DNA of 36,606 nucleotides from Chrysochromulina parva (GCA_002887195.1 PJAB01000168.1:1-36606); one strand, 5' to 3'; shown: positions 1 through 8,943, counted from the first letter of the stretch. The notes: a model not told the origin generated them from the letters alone. A program made the numbers and translations.

Positions 1-512
1 CGTCGGTGCGATTTGCTCTTGCCGTGGTCGGCATCGACCACGGGCGTCGCCTCGAAGCCCGAACGGGCCGACCCGAGCGCGTCTGAAGCCGCCAGCGAGC
101 CCGGCAGCGACGCGCTCAAACGCGTTCCGCCCCTTAGAGAAAAAAAGGAGGGCGTTCCAGAACTCGGCAAAAACGTGAAAGCGAGTCCACAAGGTGGTCA
201 AGTCACGCTTGAGAAACTCCGAACCGCGAACGTGGATAGCCGCGGGCGACGCGCAGAGCGACCATGCCGCGGGTCGCCGGTGGCGGAGCCGGGCCCGCGC
301 GGGCCTCGCCCCGGCCGGAGCGCGCCCGACATGCGGAAGCTTTAAGTGTAAAAAGTGACATAGATTACAAAAGACTAAAGAACAAAACGATTCTATCAAT
401 GCGCGGCAGGAGGGCCGGGGAGCACCCCGGGCGCGGCGCCCAGAGCGATGATAAGCGCGCGGCTTAACTCAGGAATCGGGCATTTCCGTCGAGCATTTCC
501 GACAGGGACGTT
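1..512. other. Left edge, no supported gene
   Basis: Both strands stay open across the first 250-340 bases. The + frame from base 1 runs to a stop at 345 and is Pro/Ala/Glu-rich. The - frame entering from about base 255 and leaving the window at base 1 reads like a hydrophobic globular segment (WTRFHVFAEFWNALLFF). Neither has a recognised motif or a clear start. Either could be an exon cut by the window edge. Bases 250-335 are extremely GC-rich, then composition changes abruptly to AT-rich at about 340-400. Confidence 0.3.
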
Positions 513-1802
513 TCAACGCAATAACTCTTGACTTCTAGTACCAGCAGCAAGAGCATCGGAGAAGAGGGGCTCGGTCGCATTCGGAAGCCTATAGGACTTG
601 CGAATCGCCACAGATGGCAATGCAGCAGGCCAATGAGACATGCGCCCCAGAAAAGCCAAACCATGCCTCGATGCCCCTTGGCGAAACCACGCATCGACTG
701 ACGCGAGGTCGCAACAACCTTTGCGTGTCGGCCAGTGCGAGCAGCATGGGCTGCCAAATCGGCAGCAAGGATAGCCGTAGAGAGTCACGTTGTCAGCGCT
801 AACAGGGAATAGGTGATGACGGCCCTCAGCCAACAAGAGCGGTGGGGACGAGCGAATCGATGACGCACGCTCGCGCGGAACAGCGAGGATGTTACGGCAA
901 TCCAGTGGTAGCCCGCAAACCTCCTCCACAAGCAACGTCTCGTAGCTGAGGGTGTCGTCAAGGTATTGCAGGATCGCACGTGCGTCACGCGGTCGTCTGT
1001 GTGGATAAATCTCGACGGTGAAGACCGGCCGATCTCGTAGAATCGCATTCTTTCCGCCCTGGAGAAGCTTGAGCTCGCCACCCTCCACGTCGAAATGAGC
1101 GAATGCCAGGTGCTCGTGCTTCCACGCACCCGTTTCATTCAGGAGCAAGTCATCAAGCTTGTAGACATGAAACGAACCCGCCTTAATGTCTGCATCTCTG
1201 CGTGCAGTGGAAAGTCGCATATCAATATCTTGCAAGCTAACACCAACTGGGGCAGGTGTATTGGGACCTCTCATTGTCATGTCACGATCTGTATTGCCCA
1301 GACCGCCGTGCAGAATGCGCAGGTTGGTCAACGCGGCGTACTTCTTTTGTATGTGCTGCACGTTTAATAGAGATGGCTCGACGGCATGCACAACTCGATC
1401 AGACTGCAAGCTGGCGTACATGCACGAGTCCTGTCCATCGTTTGCTCCAGCATCGAGTATGCTCCCTCTCGTGAGCACCCCGGGTTCCCGCAGTATGGCA
1501 TAGACGATGGCTCTAAAGATTGGTTCTAGGGGATCAAGCTCACAGATTGTATCTGCCATGCCCTTGGGCTCCATTGCGTACGGCTTTGCCCTGCGATCGG
1601 GGAGCACAGCGCATGGCTGATTGTGTGCCGTCATATTGGAAGCGCCTTCTTCGCAGCTCGAGAAGAGTTCTCTGTGGCGCTTTCCATAAGTGGCTGGCAA
1701 TAGAAGGATGACCAATCGGATGCACCATGCAGCAGTACAGGGTGTTGCACATGCAGTTGATGATGAGGGCATCGAGAATGAGACTCGGATACGCCGGCAC
1801 AT
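513..1802 (-). CDS. FkbM-family SAM-dependent methyltransferase, probable type II membrane protein
   Basis: The protein probably O-methylates a sugar or other hydroxyl acceptor. FkbM enzymes use S-adenosylmethionine on glycans, glycolipids and macrolides. The longest frame starts at a TTG at 1832, so I use the first ATG at 1802 (about 429 aa); ATG 1772 is also possible. A short basic segment is followed by one hydrophobic stretch (AAWCIRLVILLLPAT, about residues 24-38), which fits a Golgi/ER signal anchor. The SAM-binding motif SILDAGANDGQDS lies at about 114-126, the acidic ribose-binding strand HAVEPS at about 139-144, and the family signature HFDVEGGELKLLQG at about 236-249. The Cys-rich C-terminal 130 residues match nothing I recognise. 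It is divergent from the dehydrogenase/oxygenase gene at 1945, with about 140 bp between start codons, so co-regulation is plausible. The family call is firm; the substrate is unknown. Confidence 0.85.
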   Translation of the reverse strand: MCRRIRVSFSMPSSSTACATPCTAAWCIRLVILLLPATYGKRHRELFSSCEEGASNMTAHNQPCAVLPDRRAKPYAMEPKGMADTICELDPLEPIFRAIVYAILREPGVLTRGSILDAGANDGQDSCMYASLQSDRVVHAVEPSLLNVQHIQKKYAALTNLRILHGGLGNTDRDMTMRGPNTPAPVGVSLQDIDMRLSTARRDADIKAGSFHVYKLDDLLLNETGAWKHEHLAFAHFDVEGGELKLLQGGKNAILRDRPVFTVEIYPHRRPRDARAILQYLDDTLSYETLLVEEVCGLPLDCRNILAVPRERASSIRSSPPLLLAEGRHHLFPVSADNVTLYGYPCCRFGSPCCSHWPTRKGCCDLASVDAWFRQGASRHGLAFLGRMSHWPAALPSVAIRKSYRLPNATEPLFSDALAAGTRSQELLR

Positions 1803-1944
1803 CCGCAACCGAATGCCGCCATTTTTCGACAAGTGGGAGACGCACCGCGCTGTACCGGTACCGGAACAGAATGAACCGGTAACCGTAGTCTATTTGCAGG
1901 AGGCCCCTCGGGCGTGGAAGCGAACTGTGCACCGTACCCGGTAA
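1803..1944. promoter_or_regulatory. Bidirectional promoter region between FkbM methyltransferase and SDR-oxygenase
   Basis: Only about 140 bp separates the two divergent ATGs, so both promoters must lie here or overlap the coding ends. The ACCGGTA word occurs twice (1854-1860 and 1875-1881), and a related CCCGGTAA directly abuts the + strand ATG at 1945. The same word recurs upstream of several other genes in the window. No TATA box is evident. Confidence 0.45.
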
Positions 1945-3861
1945 ATGTGGGTCCTCGTCCACCTCTTGCACTTGCTGACCTCCATCGACACCCAATTTTC
2001 GGACTGGGTGAAGGCCAACCATCACGCATATCCAACTCCCGCCGATGCCGCCGCGCGCAAGGCCAACTTCGCCGCCAATCTGGCTCGCATCGAGGCGTCC
2101 AACGACGCGGTCAATGCCTCTCGTGCCGTCGGCCCGATTGAGGTTCCTGCACTGAGAGTGATGATTGTCGGTGGCTCGCGTGGAATTGGCTATCAGCTTA
2201 CAAAACAGTATGCCGAGCGCGGTCATGATGTGCATACTACCTACCGAGAGCACGTGCCGCCAAGTCTACAGCAGCTGACGGCCGCCCATGCAAGCGTTCG
2301 ATTGCACATGCTTGAGGTTACCAACCATACGCAAATCTCGCAGATGGTAGCCGACATTGGCGCGCTTGCAATCGATACCCTCATCCATGCCGCTGGAGTG
2401 AACCATGGCAACGTATCAGAACAGCTAGCAATCAACGCAGATGCACCATTTGATGTGGTCACTGCACTGCTTCCCGCTGTGCTGCGCAGTGTGCCAAGGC
2501 GTGTTTGCATCATTACAAGCGACCTGGGAACGCCCAATCAGATGCGCCGATATGCTCCACCGGGTTCACGCTTGCATGCATATGCGCTGTCAAAGAAGGC
2601 AGCTAACGACCGCTTCCGCGCTGAAGAACCTGCATGGCGAAAACTCGGAATCACGGCAGTTACCATGCAACCTGGATTCGTACAAACCGACATGAACAAT
2701 GGAACCGGCAAGATGACTGCGGTGGAGAGCGCCCGCGACATTATCGCAGCTCTGAAAGGTCTCACTGCCGATCAGGCGGGCAGCTTTATCCGCCACGACG
2801 GAAGGACACTATCATGGGAGACGGGTCTTCCCACGAGGCAACGACGTACTTCCAGCGGTGCTGCGATGGCTTCTTCAACCGGCGGTGCTCGCAAGACCCA
2901 TCCATCTGCTGGGAACGCTCCTGTTCCAGTGAGTCGTCGAACGACTGCTGACCCTTGGGTACCTTTGGAGGGCAGATCTATTTCCGAACTCTTTGCGCTC
3001 AACCCTGACCCGCTGGGCGCGCTTAGCCGCGGGGAAGTGCCTGCAGTCATCATAAGAGGTGCCTTGCAGGCAGACGACCGACGTTTCGTGATGCATCGGC
3101 TCATGGACCCAAGCACAACTAAAAGGCTCTGGACATGGTCAAACAGTTACGCAGATATGGGTGCCAACCTGGCGTGGCACCTCGACAAAGGCAAGGCACC
3201 CGTAAAGTACACGAAGACGGTTGCAAAGTATGACAAGATCTACAAACAGTATGATCTTGAGCGCCCCTTTCAAATCCTTCACAGGACTCTTCGGTCACTT
3301 GGAGCGGGTCGCACCGTGGCCACTGGTGTCGATCTCGCGACCAATATGAGTTTCGGCCGAGGCATATTTCGGCAATTGATGAACCGGCATACCTTTCCCC
3401 TGCACCTTGATAGCCTTCGGGCCCACCGGGTTGGTGCGCGTGCATGTGAGGGTTCGGGGCAGCAGGCAAACGCGAAGCGTCACCTACAGCAAGCTCGACG
3501 TAACGCCGCGTACGAAGACATTTACCGTTTTGAACAACAGCTCGCAGCACTAGTGCTTCTGCAGCGCTCAGAGATGCCAGGCGCAGAGTTGTCGGCTTAT
3601 GATCTGCACTTGGATGAGCTCATGGGAGACTGCACAATCGCTACAAGTCCTTCGGGCCACAATGTAGTAATATCGCATGATAACGCCTCTGCTCTTCAAG
3701 CACGGTTGAGGTTTTGTCCTTTGAGCATCAACGAGGGCGACTTGTACTTGATCAATGTGAACCGGCTGCACGTGGTGCACCCTGTCGTGGGGTCGAAGAG
3801 TCGCGTCGTCCTAGGATCTTTCGTGGGGTATAGCTCGAGCGAGCTGAAAGTCTGGTCGTAA
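1945..3861 (+). CDS. Short-chain dehydrogenase fused to a 2OG-Fe(II) oxygenase-like domain, with an I29-like N-terminus
   Basis: This 638-aa protein combines two enzymes. Residues about 15-53 fit the cathepsin propeptide (inhibitor I29) pattern: DWVKANHHAY, then R..F..N...I spacing. No peptidase follows, so this looks like a remnant or a reused module. Residues about 70-292 are a C-factor-like short-chain dehydrogenase: GGSRGIG nucleotide-binding motif at 76-82, HAAG at 148-151, catalytic Ser in ITSD about 190-193, YALSK at 213-217 and PGFVQTDM at 243-250. A Ser/Pro-rich linker leads to about 360-638, which resembles double-stranded beta-helix 2OG-Fe(II) oxygenases: candidate iron ligands HLD (His487, Asp489) and the HVVHP histidine (about 612), then Arg620 as a 2-oxoglutarate anchor. 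The SDR call is firm, the oxygenase call good and the I29 call weak. The stop codon overlaps an AATAAA. Confidence 0.82.
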   Translation: MWVLVHLLHLLTSIDTQFSDWVKANHHAYPTPADAAARKANFAANLARIEASNDAVNASRAVGPIEVPALRVMIVGGSRGIGYQLTKQYAERGHDVHTTYREHVPPSLQQLTAAHASVRLHMLEVTNHTQISQMVADIGALAIDTLIHAAGVNHGNVSEQLAINADAPFDVVTALLPAVLRSVPRRVCIITSDLGTPNQMRRYAPPGSRLHAYALSKKAANDRFRAEEPAWRKLGITAVTMQPGFVQTDMNNGTGKMTAVESARDIIAALKGLTADQAGSFIRHDGRTLSWETGLPTRQRRTSSGAAMASSTGGARKTHPSAGNAPVPVSRRTTADPWVPLEGRSISELFALNPDPLGALSRGEVPAVIIRGALQADDRRFVMHRLMDPSTTKRLWTWSNSYADMGANLAWHLDKGKAPVKYTKTVAKYDKIYKQYDLERPFQILHRTLRSLGAGRTVATGVDLATNMSFGRGIFRQLMNRHTFPLHLDSLRAHRVGARACEGSGQQANAKRHLQQARRNAAYEDIYRFEQQLAALVLLQRSEMPGAELSAYDLHLDELMGDCTIATSPSGHNVVISHDNASALQARLRFCPLSINEGDLYLINVNRLHVVHPVVGSKSRVVLGSFVGYSSSELKVWS

Positions 3862-3869
3862 TAAACGAG

Positions 3870-3950
3870 GGTTGCCCACATGGCGTTAACGATGGTTGCC
3901 CACATCGGGCGTGGTTGCCCACATGACGTCTTGACGACGTGTTATATAAG
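3870..3950 (+). promoter_or_regulatory. Promoter-like cluster: three 12-bp repeats, CRE-like site, TATA box
   Basis: GGTTGCCCACAT occurs three times (3870-3881, 3894-3905, 3913-3924). The last copy runs directly into TGACGTC (3924-3930), the CREB/bZIP-type half of a CRE. A TATA-box-like TTATATAAG follows at about 3942-3950. The order, upstream repeats then bZIP site then TATA, points rightward, yet no convincing gene lies within the next kilobase on that strand. It may drive a noncoding RNA or an intron-containing gene I could not recognise. Confidence 0.45.
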
Positions 3951-4853
3951 CCCTCCCGCAGGCTCCCCTCCCACGTCCCGGCCGGGGGCGGTTGGCGTTG
4001 GACGAGGACTAAGGCACGTGCGCCCAAGCCGCAAGCGGAAACCTGTGTGGGGCCCCGACGGCCAGCTGGGGGTTACACGGGCGTTCACGGGCGGCGAACC
4101 GGCGATCGGTCCGGTCCGGAACGGCCTCGAGAACGGCCTACGTACGGTAGGCCCGGGTAGTCTGCGCACTCGGCGGGGTGCTCGTCGCGAGCGCGGGGGC
4201 GCGACCGGGGGCTAGGGCGGGCGTCGCGACGGCCGCGCGTCCGCAGCGCCCCGGCGGCGGGAGCCGATTGGATTCTCCAGGCCGCCGGCGCCCGCGAGAA
4301 CGAGACGCGCGAGACGCAGCGGAGAGCCGGCCGGGGCCGCCGCGCGCCCGCGCCGCGGACGGCCCGCCCGCGGCGCGCTACGCGGCGCCCGCGGCCGCGG
4401 GCAGCGCCAGCGGTCCCGACCCACGGCCGACGCGTGGACCGCGGTGCGGGCGCGCAATTTATAAACTCAATAGACAATACTCTCTCGCTACCGTCAACGT
4501 ATCCGGATATACACGCAACACGCTGAGCGGAGTCGAGAACTCAAGTACGAGCTTTCGTAGTTTCGTTACGATAACATGCCGTGCGCGCGGCTGTCTCGCC
4601 GCGGTCCAAGATTCGCTGCTGATCTCGGCGCTGCGCTGCATAATTATGTGTGAATCCGGCCGCTGACGGATGGCGCCTCCACATCAAGCATCATCATCGC
4701 GCCAACCATGCAAATACTCAAAGCTGCTGCCATGCCTCTGCAAAGTGCGACGCCCCGCGGCGCTGGCGCATCTCATTTGCGCACCTTGGTCGCGCCGGCC
4801 GCCCCCGAGGCTTCCCCCTTGTTTTGCTCTGTCTGTCGCCGTCCCTTGCGTGC

Positions 4854-4932
4854 CGTTGTGGGCGTGGGCCCTCGAACCCTCGTTGCTCGCGTGGTGTACC
4901 GGTTCGACGCGTTGTGGGCGTGGGCCCTCGAA
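4854..4932. repeat. 23-bp direct repeat, two copies
   Basis: The segment CGTTGTGGGCGTGGGCCCTC followed by GAA occurs at 4854-4876 and again at 4910-4932, 56 bp apart. The copies are identical and the spacer contains a GTACCGG word. The function is unknown; it lies about 110 bp past the 3' end of the leftward PPI1-like gene. Confidence 0.75.
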
Positions 4933-5043
4933 TGAGTCGGTGCCCCCAGGCCTCCAACTCCGCCACCTCCACCGCACCCTCTGCCACCGCCCTCCTCCGC
5001 CGCCGCCGCCATTCTCACGGCTCCCTGTGCTCTCACGACTGAC

Positions 5044-6714
5044 TCACGGCTTGCCGCGGACCATCGACTGCAGCCGAGCACCAGCCTCAGCAATGCTGTC
5101 CGGCTTCCCGAGCACGATGAAGGCCGCGCCCGCAAGCACCACCGCCCCAACAGAGGACGCGAGCATCAAGGGGCCCCAGCCGCCCTTTTTGCCATGTTTC
5201 GCCTTCTTGCCAGCCGCCTCTCCCGCCTTCTTCTTGGGCAACTCCTTGGGCGCCGTCACGGGCGCCTTTGTCTTCGGAGGCGCGCCCTCCGGCGCGGGCT
5301 GCGGCTTGGGCTTGGCAGGGCTCGCCGGCGGTGCCTTCGACTCGACCGGCGCCGGTGCCTTCGCTGGCGGCGCGGGCGCGGGCTTGTTCGGCGGGGGAGC
5401 AACAGCGGCAGGCGCCACGCCCTGGTCCGCCCTGGCGGCTGCCTTCTTGGCCTTCTCGCGCGCCTTTTTGGCCTCCGCCTTGGCCTTCTTATCCTTATCT
5501 GCCTTCGCCTGCGTGCCAACAACCTCCGTCCACCCGTCGTTCTCGTCAACCGCCTCAGGCTCGTCCGCCGCGGCCACCGCCGCCACCGGCACCGCCGGCG
5601 CCGCCGATGCGGCCGAGGCCGACGCCGCGAGCGCGGAGGCTGACGAAGCAACAGGCGCGTAAACCTCCTCATCCTCCTCAACGTGCATGGCCGCCGCTCC
5701 CTTAGCAGCGCCCGCAGCCGCGCCCGCAACGGCACTGGTGGGCATGGGCGGCGGAGCGCGGTCCGGACGGTCCTTGTTGAGTTTCGTGTCGAGGTCCCGC
5801 ACCGCACTAAAGAACCGTGCGACCGCTTTGGGCGCGTCGGTCTGGTGGTTACGCACCTTTTCAAAGCACTCGTCGAGGGCGGTGCGTAACTCCGCCAGGG
5901 AGGCGCTCGAAGCGGTGCGTAGCTCCTTGGTCGACTCTCGCTCCTTGATCATCTGGTCCATCGAGGCGCCCTTCTCGAGCGTCTTCGCCTTGAGCTGATC
6001 GAGGTTCTGCTCAACCGGCTTGAGATCCGCCTGCTGCGACGAGAACTGCTGCTTCACCGCGTCGAGAGCCTTCTGGTCAGCCTCGTACTCCATCACCACT
6101 TTCTTGCCGCGGTTGAGCTCGCGCACGCGCTCGAGCGCGGCCTTCTCCTCCTTGAGGTTGAGCGAGCCGTGCGAGATTTCCTCCTCCGTCGCCTTGATAG
6201 CGCGCGTCAGCTCGAGCAAGCTCGTGCAGCCGCCCGGCAGCGTCTTGCGCCGCGTGTTGAGCTCTTTTGCCTTGTCCATCCACATCTGCGGCAGCCGCGC
6301 GCCCTGCACCACGCCAAGCGCCGCACCCTTCTGCGCGCGAAGGTCGTGCAGTTCGGGCATCAGCTCGTCAATCTTCCCCTGCAGTTCCGCGCGCTTCGCG
6401 TCCAGCTCATCCATCTTCGTGCGCAACGCCGCGATCTTCTTCTTACTGTCGAGGGCCGTGGCGCACAGCTTGTCCACCTCCTTGGCGGCGGCCGCGTCAT
6501 CCTCCTTGTCGCCGGGGCGGGGCGCCGGAGGCGGCAGCCCCTCCTTGCGCGCGATGGTCTGATTCGGGTTTGGCTTCACCGCCGCCACGCTCCAACCCGA
6601 AGAGGCTCCCCAGCCAGCTGGCAGGGCTGCGTCCCAGCCCTCGCTCGCGCTTGGGTTCAAAGAGCTCCAGTCGCTCTCATCCTTCTTGGCCGAAGATGTG
6701 CCCCAGCCGTTCAT
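5044..6714 (-). CDS. Coiled-coil, C-terminally tail-anchored protein resembling proton pump interactor (PPI1/BFR1-like)
   Basis: A protein of about 556 aa from the ATG at 6714 (the longer frame starts at a TTG). The order is a Trp/Gly-rich N-terminus (repeated GWG and DWSSLN-type motifs, residues 1-45), a long charged coiled coil with Lys/Glu/Leu heptads (about 75-300), an acidic Ala-rich segment (DGWTEVVG), a Lys/Ala helix (KAKAEAKKAREKAKKAAA), a Pro/Ala/Lys-rich stretch, and one hydrophobic span at about 513-535 with a 21-residue tail. This matches plant PPI1, an ER/plasma-membrane tail-anchored regulator of the H+-ATPase, and related BFR1-type proteins. The architecture is seen directly; family membership is inferred, since coiled coils give weak similarity. 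The role may be translation or ER membrane tethering. Confidence 0.7.
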   Translation of the reverse strand: MNGWGTSSAKKDESDWSSLNPSASEGWDAALPAGWGASSGWSVAAVKPNPNQTIARKEGLPPPAPRPGDKEDDAAAAKEVDKLCATALDSKKKIAALRTKMDELDAKRAELQGKIDELMPELHDLRAQKGAALGVVQGARLPQMWMDKAKELNTRRKTLPGGCTSLLELTRAIKATEEEISHGSLNLKEEKAALERVRELNRGKKVVMEYEADQKALDAVKQQFSSQQADLKPVEQNLDQLKAKTLEKGASMDQMIKERESTKELRTASSASLAELRTALDECFEKVRNHQTDAPKAVARFFSAVRDLDTKLNKDRPDRAPPPMPTSAVAGAAAGAAKGAAAMHVEEDEEVYAPVASSASALAASASAASAAPAVPVAAVAAADEPEAVDENDGWTEVVGTQAKADKDKKAKAEAKKAREKAKKAAARADQGVAPAAVAPPPNKPAPAPPAKAPAPVESKAPPASPAKPKPQPAPEGAPPKTKAPVTAPKELPKKKAGEAAGKKAKHGKKGGWGPLMLASSVGAVVLAGAAFIVLGKPDSIAEAGARLQSMVRGKP

Positions 6715-6857
6715 CGTCGCAAGTAAAAACAATAAGCTGCACCGGGTGGGGTGGGGTGGAACTTGGCGAACCCGAAGGCGCAGCGCGCGTGGATTGAGAG
6801 AGACGTGGCCGCTTGACGGCGCACTTGCGGAAGCACCAGTTCCGGTATTTTTCTCAT

Positions 6858-8306
6858 TTACCGGTAAGACGCTGACGAACGCAATGGGCAGAGCGAGCGC
6901 AACGACCCGCCACCGGAAATCGGCCCGCCGTCGGCATCCTCGCGTGCATAGACGAAGGTCTGGGCGTCGCCGATGGGGAAAGAACTGTCGGCCAGCGCCT
7001 TGCGTGGCCTATAGGGCGGGTACGCGGCGCGATCGAAGACGACCGCTCCAAGCAGCTTGAGGCCCGTTGCATGCTTCGTCGCTCCCTGTTCGCCGCCCCC
7101 CCCATCTCGTCCTCCCGCCGCCGCCGATGGGTGCCGACCGACCGCTCTGCCATTCGGAAGTCCCAGACCGCCGAGCTCGTCCAAACCCCACTGCTTTAAG
7201 CCCGTCTTATGGGTGAGGTGTACCTCCCCTGACGAGTTGAGCAGGCGCGTGGCGCCCGCGCAAAAGCGCGCGACGAGCGAGCGGTTCGCAGCGAGCTCGG
7301 CGCTCCCGCGCGCGTCCGCCGCCGCCGCCGCACCCTCGCCTGCCCGTTCGCTCGGGAGGACGCGACCGGCATCGTCGCGCACCACGCACGGAAAGTTCCA
7401 CACAGCTGCATCGAATCCTTGAGGCGGGCGTATGGCCGCGGGGAGGGTGCGCTCGAGGTCGGCGGCATCCACGCCATGCGCGACCACAGTGCCCAGCGAG
7501 CGCAGCTCGTCCAGCACCGCAAGGCATGCGGGCCCGTACACACTCCGCAGTGACGAAAGCGACTCGTGGGAGGTCGCCACAAGGGAAGCGCCGCCCAGCG
7601 CGCGCGCGAGCGCGAGCGAGAAGGAGAAGTCGCCGTCTCCGACGGTGAGGATGCGCTGCCCTCGTCGGTACAGGCCGACGAGCTCCTCGCGGCCGGTCCG
7701 CGGCCGCGGCCGCGCTACGCGCGGGCACGTCTCCGGCCGCGCGCTCGGCACGCCGCGCTCGCCCGCGCTCGTGCGAATTTTGGCTCGGCACACGATGCAC
7801 TCGGCCAGGGCGCAGCGCAGGGTCTCGCGCATCATGAAGAGCGGTGCTCCGCGCGACTGCTGGTTGCCTCTTCTCGCCCGTTTCGGCGGCGGCGCAGCGC
7901 CGCTCAATGGTTCTGCCACGGCCCTTCGCCGCTTGGTGTGGCTGCCACTCATGACGCCGCCACTGACGACGAGACGACCAATGACATGGATCGCACGATC
8001 TCCAGAGGCCGTCAGAAAGAGCCATGCCATTTGATCCGGGTCGTTGGTGATCACCACGCCGAGCCTTGCTTGCTTATGTCCACCGACCGCTGGCAAGGAA
8101 CACAACACAAAGTTCTGTGTAGCGAGCGAGCACTCGAGCGTGTTTCGGACAGCACCCTTGCCCTTGCCGGCGACAAGCGCAGCGTGCTTTATCTCCAGAG
8201 CCGAGCAGCCCGGCATGTCGATTTTGCACGGCGTGCCGGGGATGACGGTCACGGCGAGGAAATGTGACGAAGTCGGCATTTTCAATGCGAAAATCGATTG
8301 CACCAT
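6858..8306 (-). CDS. Nucleoplasmin-like domain fused to BMT5-like rRNA uridine-N3-methyltransferase domain
   Basis: A 482-aa nuclear protein, probably nucleolar. Residues about 10-112 look like the nucleoplasmin-like fold of FKBP39/Fpr3-type immunophilins and HD2 proteins (VTVIPGTPCKIDMPG, then LEIKHAAL, then a beta strand ending HVIGRL). A bipartite nuclear-localisation-like stretch follows (KRRR at 125-128, PPKRARR about 140-146). Residues about 210-458 match the BMT5-like domain that makes m3U in yeast 25S rRNA: ILTVGDGDFSFSLALARAL (219-237), FDAAVWNFPCV (about 298-308), EVHLTHK (361-367) and a C-terminal YPPYRP...FPIGDAQTFVYA block. The methyltransferase call is good and the N-terminal fold reasonable. 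The fusion is one uninterrupted frame from an ATG. It is divergent from the EF-hand gene, 109 bp away. Confidence 0.78.
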   Translation of the reverse strand: MVQSIFALKMPTSSHFLAVTVIPGTPCKIDMPGCSALEIKHAALVAGKGKGAVRNTLECSLATQNFVLCSLPAVGGHKQARLGVVITNDPDQMAWLFLTASGDRAIHVIGRLVVSGGVMSGSHTKRRRAVAEPLSGAAPPPKRARRGNQQSRGAPLFMMRETLRCALAECIVCRAKIRTSAGERGVPSARPETCPRVARPRPRTGREELVGLYRRGQRILTVGDGDFSFSLALARALGGASLVATSHESLSSLRSVYGPACLAVLDELRSLGTVVAHGVDAADLERTLPAAIRPPQGFDAAVWNFPCVVRDDAGRVLPSERAGEGAAAAADARGSAELAANRSLVARFCAGATRLLNSSGEVHLTHKTGLKQWGLDELGGLGLPNGRAVGRHPSAAAGGRDGGGGEQGATKHATGLKLLGAVVFDRAAYPPYRPRKALADSSFPIGDAQTFVYAREDADGGPISGGGSLRSLCPLRSSASYR

Positions 8307-8415
8307 TCATAAACAAAACTTAAACACAACACTTTTGCAAATCTCCGTTTAACTTGACCTTGTCGTCTGGAAACCCTCGAGAGGGAAATTCTGAGACACT
8401 GCCGACTCGCATCCA

Positions 8416-8943
8416 ATGCTTTCCAACCACGTCAGACGTTCCCGGGACTCGCGTGCGCACGGCAGCAGATCGTCGTTATATGTGGCACTCCAGATAGCGT
8501 TGCTCACGCTGGCCGATGGCTTGGTGGTCCGAGCCGGATATGTTGCACGCGGCTCCCAAGACTCAATGCGCCAACATGGGGCTCTCCCTGCTCGTTGTCT
8601 TGCGGTGCACATGAGCGACGAAGAAGACAACGTCGAGGCCTTCCTGACAAAAGCAATGTGGCAGAGCATAGGAGGTTTTGAGTCCGGAGCATTCGCGGGC
8701 GGTGATCCCGACGACGATCAGGAGAAGTCGATTCAGAAAGCCTTTGGCTCTATCGACATCGATGGAGATGGCCGCATCAGTGGCGACGAGCTGCTCCATT
8801 GGGTCACGCGTGGCTGGGGTCCCAACGAGGCCAGCGAGGACGTTGCTAAGCTGGTGACTGCAGCAGACGGCGATGGCGACGGCTTTATTGACTACGCTGA
8901 ATTCCGAGGTGCGGTGGTCAATGCTGTTAGCAGTCTCTCATGA
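8416..8943 (+). CDS. Two-EF-hand calcium-binding protein with N-terminal hydrophobic leader
   Basis: A 175-aa protein. Two canonical EF-hand loops with all calcium-ligand positions filled are visible: DIDGDGRISGDE (114-125) and DGDGDGFIDYAE (151-162). They form one calmodulin-like lobe at the C-terminus. The first 50 residues are Arg/Ser-rich with a hydrophobic core (LYVALQIALLTLADGLVV, 21-38), which could be a signal peptide or the signal part of a plastid leader. A second Met at residue 66 (MSDEEDN) would give a cytosolic 110-aa form. Substrate and partner are unknown. It shares a 109-bp divergent intergenic region with the nucleoplasmin/BMT5 fusion gene. Confidence 0.85.
   Translation: MLSNHVRRSRDSRAHGSRSSLYVALQIALLTLADGLVVRAGYVARGSQDSMRQHGALPARCLAVHMSDEEDNVEAFLTKAMWQSIGGFESGAFAGGDPDDDQEKSIQKAFGSIDIDGDGRISGDELLHWVTRGWGPNEASEDVAKLVTAADGDGDGFIDYAEFRGAVVNAVSSLS

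Larger units (their letters stand above)
3862..5043. other. GC-rich intergenic stretch without a supported gene
   Basis: About 1.2 kb lies between the SDR-oxygenase stop and the stop of the PPI1-like gene. It starts with a promoter-like cluster (3870-3950). Then come about 500 bases of very high GC with short low-complexity frames that I do not trust, and a sharp AT-rich shift at about 4455-4520. Bases 4854-4932 hold a direct repeat. A GC-rich noncoding transcript, or a gene with introns, could be hidden between 3960 and 4660. Confidence 0.4.

Noticed and set aside
4178..4666. 162-codon + strand frame in the GC-rich stretch
   Set aside because: Starts at GTG, almost only Arg/Ala/Gly/Pro codons until the AT-rich switch; no motif.
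4670..5662. 330-codon open frame on the + strand
   Set aside because: It is antisense to the PPI1-like coding sequence; its Ala/Pro/Phe-rich composition is the mirror of Ala/Lys-rich codons in GC-rich DNA.
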